Shown here: in pieces, positions 58,992-64,000 of the stretch
Layout: every line of letters starts with the position of its first letter
Position numbering within the stretch: position 1 is the stretch's first letter
Source of the DNA: Gautieria morchelliformis
Lineage: Eukaryota > Basidiomycota > Agaricomycetes > Gomphales > Gomphaceae
DNA length: 64,000 nucleotides
Assembly: GCA_015179125.1 (NCBI GenBank)
Contig: WHVA01000124.1
Location: forward strand, 62,001-126,000
Direction: 5' to 3'
Made by a program: the position numbers and the translations under genes
Notes under the pieces: model-generated
The model's input: the letters and a program-made list of their open reading frames with translations, nothing else
Database searches by the model: none
What the model was told of the DNA's origin: nothing

Positions 58992-61569
58992 TCATCCCTC
59001 GTCTCCATGGCTGCTACCCGCCAGCTCAAGAGCCTCCGACGTCCCCTCGTCCTCAGCTTCATATGATCCTTCATCCAATCCCAGCTCACTGTCCCTTCGT
59101 CCACTGACATGAACACTGTATTCACTCGTGCCTCCATTCTCCGGCGGTGGCGATTCATGTATCACAGGAGACATATTCTGCAGGGCTGGATCGATGTTCG
59201 AGTCAAGTGACACTCCATCCAATGATGTTACTCCAAGCAGCTCGGGATCTACCACAGCTTCATCTGCGCCATCAACACTGTCTTCAACCGGATCATATAC
59301 CCTGAGCTTCAGTTCATCTTCAAGCTGAGTTTTTATCCATTGTCGATCTAGAAATTCTCGGCGAATGCGTTTGACATTCTTGTCTACCACAGGTAGTTTT
59401 CGATTGGCAGGTTTGCCCACAACCCACATTGCATATTTCGCACCCTTTTTCTGCGTCGCCAGTTGTTTATTCTGGTCCTCGATGCGATGGGTATTGAGAA
59501 GGGCAAACAGCTCCTGGACCTGATAATAAACCAACATTCTGTTACGATCGTTCATTTCCGACTACCGACCCTCAGTTCCGCAATACCTTCCGCCCCTACG
59601 ATATTTCCGCAACACATTCCGCCCCTCCAATATTTCCGACATTCCGCCCCTTGTACATTTCCCTTGTTCTTTCGACTCTATTACTCGGACCCACCGGACC
59701 CACCTTACCGTTCATCAAGACCATATGTCCGACCCTCCTTGTGTTTCGTTGTCAGATATGTTTTCCCGACCCCTTGTTCTTTGCCATTGTTATACCTTAC
59801 CCTGAACCCCCCTTGTAGTCCCATTGTTCCCAATAGTTAGTTCCCACGCATTGTTTACTCTACTTCCGCTTCCCCCGGAATTTTGCTTAGTACCATATCA
59901 TTACCTGTTGCCCCAGCTCTTTGTATAAAAGCCTGTCATGTATGTCTCTTATTCTGCAATCAGATAATCGCCTTCGATACTTGATTTCCTTCGCTCCATC
60001 TCCTGTTCTTAGCACAGCGAGTCTAGCAAGATCTCAGTCTCTCTCCGCCTTCCGTCTTCTGCCTTCTGCCTCAGTTCTGACTCAAGTTCCGAAATACTTA
60101 GGACGATAGTTCATTGGGGGCGCAACCTACAAGTTGAAGCCACTGTCCTTTCCAGTTCCGACTTAGCGGAAATCTCGATACGTAACACATTCTTAGTATG
60201 TGTCTACCCTGAAAACCATCTCTAACACAAATTGCACATACGTGGGCAGCACGATATCTTGGCGGATGTGACTGCCATGGATTTTGGGACTTAATGTGTG
60301 TGGTTCGTCCTGGTCGTTCATCCCCTGATCCCTCGCTAATTACCTCTTCCCACTCTGACTCATCGGTGGACTGATAGTCCACCCCAAACATCCAGTCGTA
60401 CTCACGGCTTTGCAGTTTTGCGACAAGATTCCGCACCTTCATCCTCCCCTTTGCTTTATGATAAACCGGTGTAAGAGCAGCTCACCCTCAACTTGCGCCC
60501 AGTACGTCGTTTTGTCATCTCACATTCGTCTTGCTCAACCTGCTCTTTCCCTTGCATCTTGTACTTCACGCGGGCATTTTTGAAAACAATGCCCAATTGG
60601 TCGATGATCGTGTCGATGGTAAGTGTGTTAACCTCAGCGTTGTTTAGATAAGCACAAGAAAAGCTCAGTCCCTTGTCCTTTATTTGTTTAGCAACATCTT
60701 TATGCCCCCTCTTTTGCTTCCTGAAGGTGAGATTGAAATTAGGTCGAAACAATTGATCGTTGGTTGGGGTTTTATAAGACGTATCTGGAACCCAGTAGCC
60801 ACCCAATATCGGATCCTTAAGCTTTTCCAATCGCTCCTCAACACCCATGAGACCATAGAAAGCTGTGTGTACGAAATTCTATTACTCATAGTAAGTGAAT
60901 TCCTTCTATAATATAACAATAACACTCACATTTAATATTACACTGCTTGGGGTTATTGTGACCCTTAGCGTCATTGTCTGCCTCTTCCTCAGCCATTGTA
61001 CCCCCGTCAGATTCTTGACGCCCTTTTGACCTGTGTGAGAGTCGCTCTTCAATGGCATTAAATCACGCCTCGAGCTTGGTAAGATCCTCGTCTTGTGCAT
61101 TTAGCGTTCCTAATATACGCTCGTTTTCATCCTCCAGTGCTCTCATGTCTTGAGTCAGCTTAGTCACTAGTTCTTCAACCTCTTCGATTTGCTGTGTCAA
61201 GCCAGGGATTATTGAATCTTCGAGTTTCCCAACAGTTTTTCCAATGGTCATAGCTGTTGTTTTGAGGTCCGTAACACTGTCTGTCAGGGCCTTAATGCCC
61301 GTTGAAGGAAGTCGGAGCGCTGACAAAGCAGTGCTAGGAATGGCCGGTCTCACTCCTCCTGACAGAGCTAACTTCGTACGTGCCGACAAATTGGAAGGAA
61401 CTGTTGAATCAGGTCACTGCAAGCCTGCAGATGGATGTAGGCTAGGCTTAGCTTTCTTTGGAGGTGGAGTCCTTTGTCTATCATCTGTATCCTGATATGA
61501 CACAGCTTCTTGCCTGTCCAACACAGTCCGCTTCTTGTCTGTGCTCTTCATGGCACTCTTGCTTGCCAT
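58992..61569 (-). pseudogene. Orphan-family multi-exon gene, two in-frame TGA, intron split by solo LTR
   Basis: Exons (minus strand) are 61569-60930, 60862-60486, 60448-60227 and 59519-58992; phases agree and total 589 codons. The N-terminus (MASKSAMKSTDKKRTVLD, PPPKKAKP) is basic. A long coiled coil follows (VGKLEDSIIPGLTQQIEE, TQDMRALEDENERIL). The second and third exons hold a conserved region: YWVPDTSYKTPTNDQLFRPN, DVAKQIKDKGLSFSCAYLN, REYDWMFGVDYQSTDESEWE. The last exon begins VQELFALLNTHRIEDQNKQL and ends acidic. I recall similar multi-copy hypothetical proteins in Agaricomycetes; function unknown. TGA codons at 61414-61416 and 61063-61065 interrupt exon 1. The solo LTR lies in the third intron, between the probable branch site and the acceptor. 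Without the LTR the intron would be 54 nt. Confidence 0.7.
59540..60187 (+). repeat. Solo LTR, 648 bp, with intact 5-bp target duplication
   Basis: It starts tgttacgatcg and ends cgatacgtaaca (inverted termini) and is flanked by cattc at 59535-59539 and 60188-60192. Internal features include tccgccc(c) repeats near the start and a TATA-like tgtataaaagcc near 59,920. No internal retrotransposon sequence is present, so recombination between LTRs has removed it. A diverged inverted relative is at 23,330-24,044. Confidence 0.92.
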
Positions 61570-62865
61570 GAAGATGAGGGCGTGGTGAAAGCAATACGTA
61601 ATGTGAGTGCTACCGAACAGGTATTCCCTTACTAATTTGGACATGACAACTCTAGCAGTCGGTGTTTGATCGCTGCATGAAAGGTGGCGCTTGAGGGGCC
61701 GCAAGTTGAGAAATGATGCCAGTGTAGCCTCAGCTATCATAGGCAAAGGATTACTGGGCTATTTCTTGTTTATATAAATTTTTCTTGCAATTATTGAGGC
61801 TGCAGCTGGCTGCCTAGCCGGGCAATAGCACCAGTGATAGATTCTTGTGTGGAGAGATCTAGCTGAAATCTTGGATGAAATATGGGTTACATGCTGTTTT
61901 TATTTGGACAGAAGGTCAAATCTTGTGACCGCATAATTTGGGTACTATTCGGATTACTTTCCGATAATATTTGGAATTACATCCCGATATCGGGTACCCA
62001 AAATTTAGAGTGAAGCGCAGTGCAAATGGGAATCATGAACTTTAAAACATTCAAGTGATGAGTCTGGCGACCAGCTTGGAAGATTCACTGGAGTCTGCAA
62101 GTGTATAAATTCAGTATGGGAAGTGATCAAGGGCCAATCACAAAATGTGGAGGTCTCCTAAAAATGCACAAGGAAAGCATCAGAGCCCTTTAGCAAGTGA
62201 GGTAATCTCATATCTGTTCTTGCCAGTATAGTATAGGATGCATGGTAAGCTACCTAACTCAATGATTGAACAACTGCAACTATAGCGACAAAGTCCTACT
62301 GTCATAACCAGGTATCTGCTGCACTCGTGACTACACATGCCCTTTGAAATGTGTAAGTGGTAATGATTGTGTGAGGAAGCTGTTGCCACTAGTAGTTGTT
62401 GCCTCAGATATCAAATAAATATTCTGACAGAGCACTGGGAAAGCTCAGAAGAGGCATCAGACAGGTAGCTATCTACTATTTGGCCAGGGTGACCTATACC
62501 ACCAGTCAAGGTTTTCCTTTGCAACAGGTTTATGAGATGCTGTGGCCAAAACAGTGTGACACATTATTTGTGTGAAACTTCTGAAAGCTTTCACACACAT
62601 TTCTCTAATGCTCTCTCCTAAACATCAACTTTCAGGTTGTTGCAAAGTTGAAGGTCACACAGTCTGGCAGAGATGGATCCAATAGACAGCATGCAAATGT
62701 TCTTGCATTTGCTCAAATCACAAGACAGTACACAACTCAACCAATATGGGATTTCTGCATGGTGCATAGTGATAGTACAAGCATAAGATAAGTGCAACTC
62801 CCATGCACTAACTATATAGTAGGTCCACATGTACTGGCCCCTTAAGAATCCACAATACTTACATA
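61570..62865. other. Interval without a recognised gene
   Basis: Probable upstream region of the minus-strand orphan gene followed by AT-rich sequence. No coding or repeat family was recognised. Confidence 0.4.
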
Positions 62866-63245
62866 TGTTAAGGCTGGAAGTTGTACTGAGACTCAGCTCA
62901 AAATGAGAGCCAACCCAAGGTTCGAAACTGAGGGCTTGACTTTAATGTCATAGGATGCGCCCACTCAGTGTTCTGCCCTAATTTCGGGAACAGGGTTTGG
63001 CTTTAAGCTGAGATTTAGGAATTGATATCTGACAGAAGAGCTTAGGGTACAAGGATCTATATCTGAACTGAGGGACTAGCATACATGACTGAGGGTTTTT
63101 ATAGGAAGAGCAGGAATCAGGGACAGGGGTACTAAGATTGGATCAAAAGAACAAGGGAATGAAGGGTTGAACATACAGTGATTGTGTGGGAACTAGCTGA
63201 AGGGAAATCAGGGGTGATAAGGAATGAAAGGGGAAAGCCAAGGAG
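62866..63245 (-). repeat. Truncated inverted LTR of the 21.9/24.8-kb family
   Basis: On the plus strand it starts tgttaaggctgg (complement of the LTR end) and follows the LTR in reverse through cccactcagtgttctgccct and atcaggggtgataaggaat. Similarity stops near 63,245, about 80 bp short of the expected outer end. Confidence 0.75.
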
Positions 63246-64000
63246 GATGTTCAGATTGACAATAAAGTACATTCTTATATTAGATATCTTTAAAGTATCA
63301 ACCATAACTGAATTCATAGTCCATCATTTTGAGCAATTTGTATATTGTGGATATTCTGAAATTTTTTGAATGCTCTGAGATTTTAAAAATATGTTTGTAT
63401 GTGCTGAAACATGGTGTGTATTGAGATAACAGAGCAATTTCAGATAGGATTTGGATAACTATATGTTAAAAGTATATATGAAGTTTGTTAGATGTACAAT
63501 GATAGTTGTAAATGCAAGTATGGACCATATGACTATATGTTAGAAGTGTATATGAAGCTTGTTAGATATACAATGATAGAATGTAGAAGCAAGTATGGAC
63601 AATAACTCTACTATATTATTATATATGGTTGATAGATCTGATTAGAAGGTATGTTTAAAATAATATGCATGTATAAGTAGTAGGAAGATATATAACTATT
63701 GATGTTTAGACAATAGGGTATGCACCATTTCTGCCAGGGGAACCTCTCCCGAGCATATTTCCAGTCTTGTCTTCAGTTCTGACCTGAGTGTCAAGATTGG
63801 ATTTTAGGCCTTAATATCATGTATTAGTGAACACAGCGAATGCCTGAATAGCTTGTGCAAAGAAGTATGCTGTTCAGTGAATAGGATGAACCAATAAATG
63901 TTCAGAAGGTAAGAAGGCTGCCTGAATGGAGCTCGCCCTATCTACAGTCATAGTGAAGTAGCCCGTGACACTTGATGATGTAACGTGCAAGGTGTCATGG
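63246..64000. other. AT-rich end of window
   Basis: AT-rich sequence with a short local duplication: two similar blocks around agtatatatgaagtttgtta (near 63,471) and agtgtatatgaagcttgtta (near 63,546), each followed by ag/tacaatgatag. No gene or known element was seen. Confidence 0.4.

Overview
This is a nuclear window from a filamentous basidiomycete. The evidence is short phase-consistent introns (about 45-60 nt, GT-AG), a U2 snRNA gene, a patatin/NB-ARC/TPR NLR-like gene, an Hpc2/ubinuclein gene, and Ty3/gypsy, Tnp2-type (CACTA-like), hAT-like and IS630/Tc1-type elements. The gypsy pol resembles the families I know from Ceratobasidiaceae (Rhizoctonia/Ceratobasidium); that placement is inference. 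Most of the window is a transposon-rich accessory region with a few host genes between the repeats.

Layout. 1-3.1 kb: no firm gene. 3.26-3.9 kb: four-exon CipC-like (DUF3759) gene with a TATA box. 5.5-6.2 kb: decayed hAT end. 7.1-22.8 kb: a gypsy retrotransposon (pol, an antisense accessory gene, polypurine tract, 3' LTR). Its antisense gene is split inside an intron by an 11-kb TA-flanked insertion with long inverted repeats. The insertion carries a full-length DD34E transposase, a SAM-like multi-exon gene, and intron-containing pieces of a sugar transporter and a class V myosin. The 3' LTR is itself split by a tRNA-derived SINE. 22.8-25.2 kb: more LTR debris. 26.8-32.0 kb: the six-exon NLR-like gene (1643 codons plus stop). 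A Tnp2 transposon (32,034-37,006, 4-bp target duplication) sits 3 nt plus the duplication upstream of its start codon. 39.6-39.7 kb: U2 snRNA. 43.2-47.0 kb: two genes for secreted low-complexity repeat proteins. 50.2-52.4 kb: Hpc2/ubinuclein. 53.0-57.0 kb: a second Tnp2 gene whose middle 1.24 kb is inverted between GAGCAAT/ATTGCTC. 57.4-58.7 kb: fused fragments of sphinganine C4-hydroxylase and DRG GTPase genes. 59.0-61.6 kb: an orphan-family gene with a solo LTR inside an intron. 62.9-63.2 kb: a truncated LTR.

Two themes link the regions. First, host gene pieces with introns lie beside or inside DNA transposons, which suggests DNA-level gene capture. Second, most nonsense codons in decayed coding regions are TGA where arginine is expected, the pattern left by CGA to TGA transition at methylated CpG. 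The apparent host genes have no such stops. Identifications come from reading translations by eye; no database search was run.
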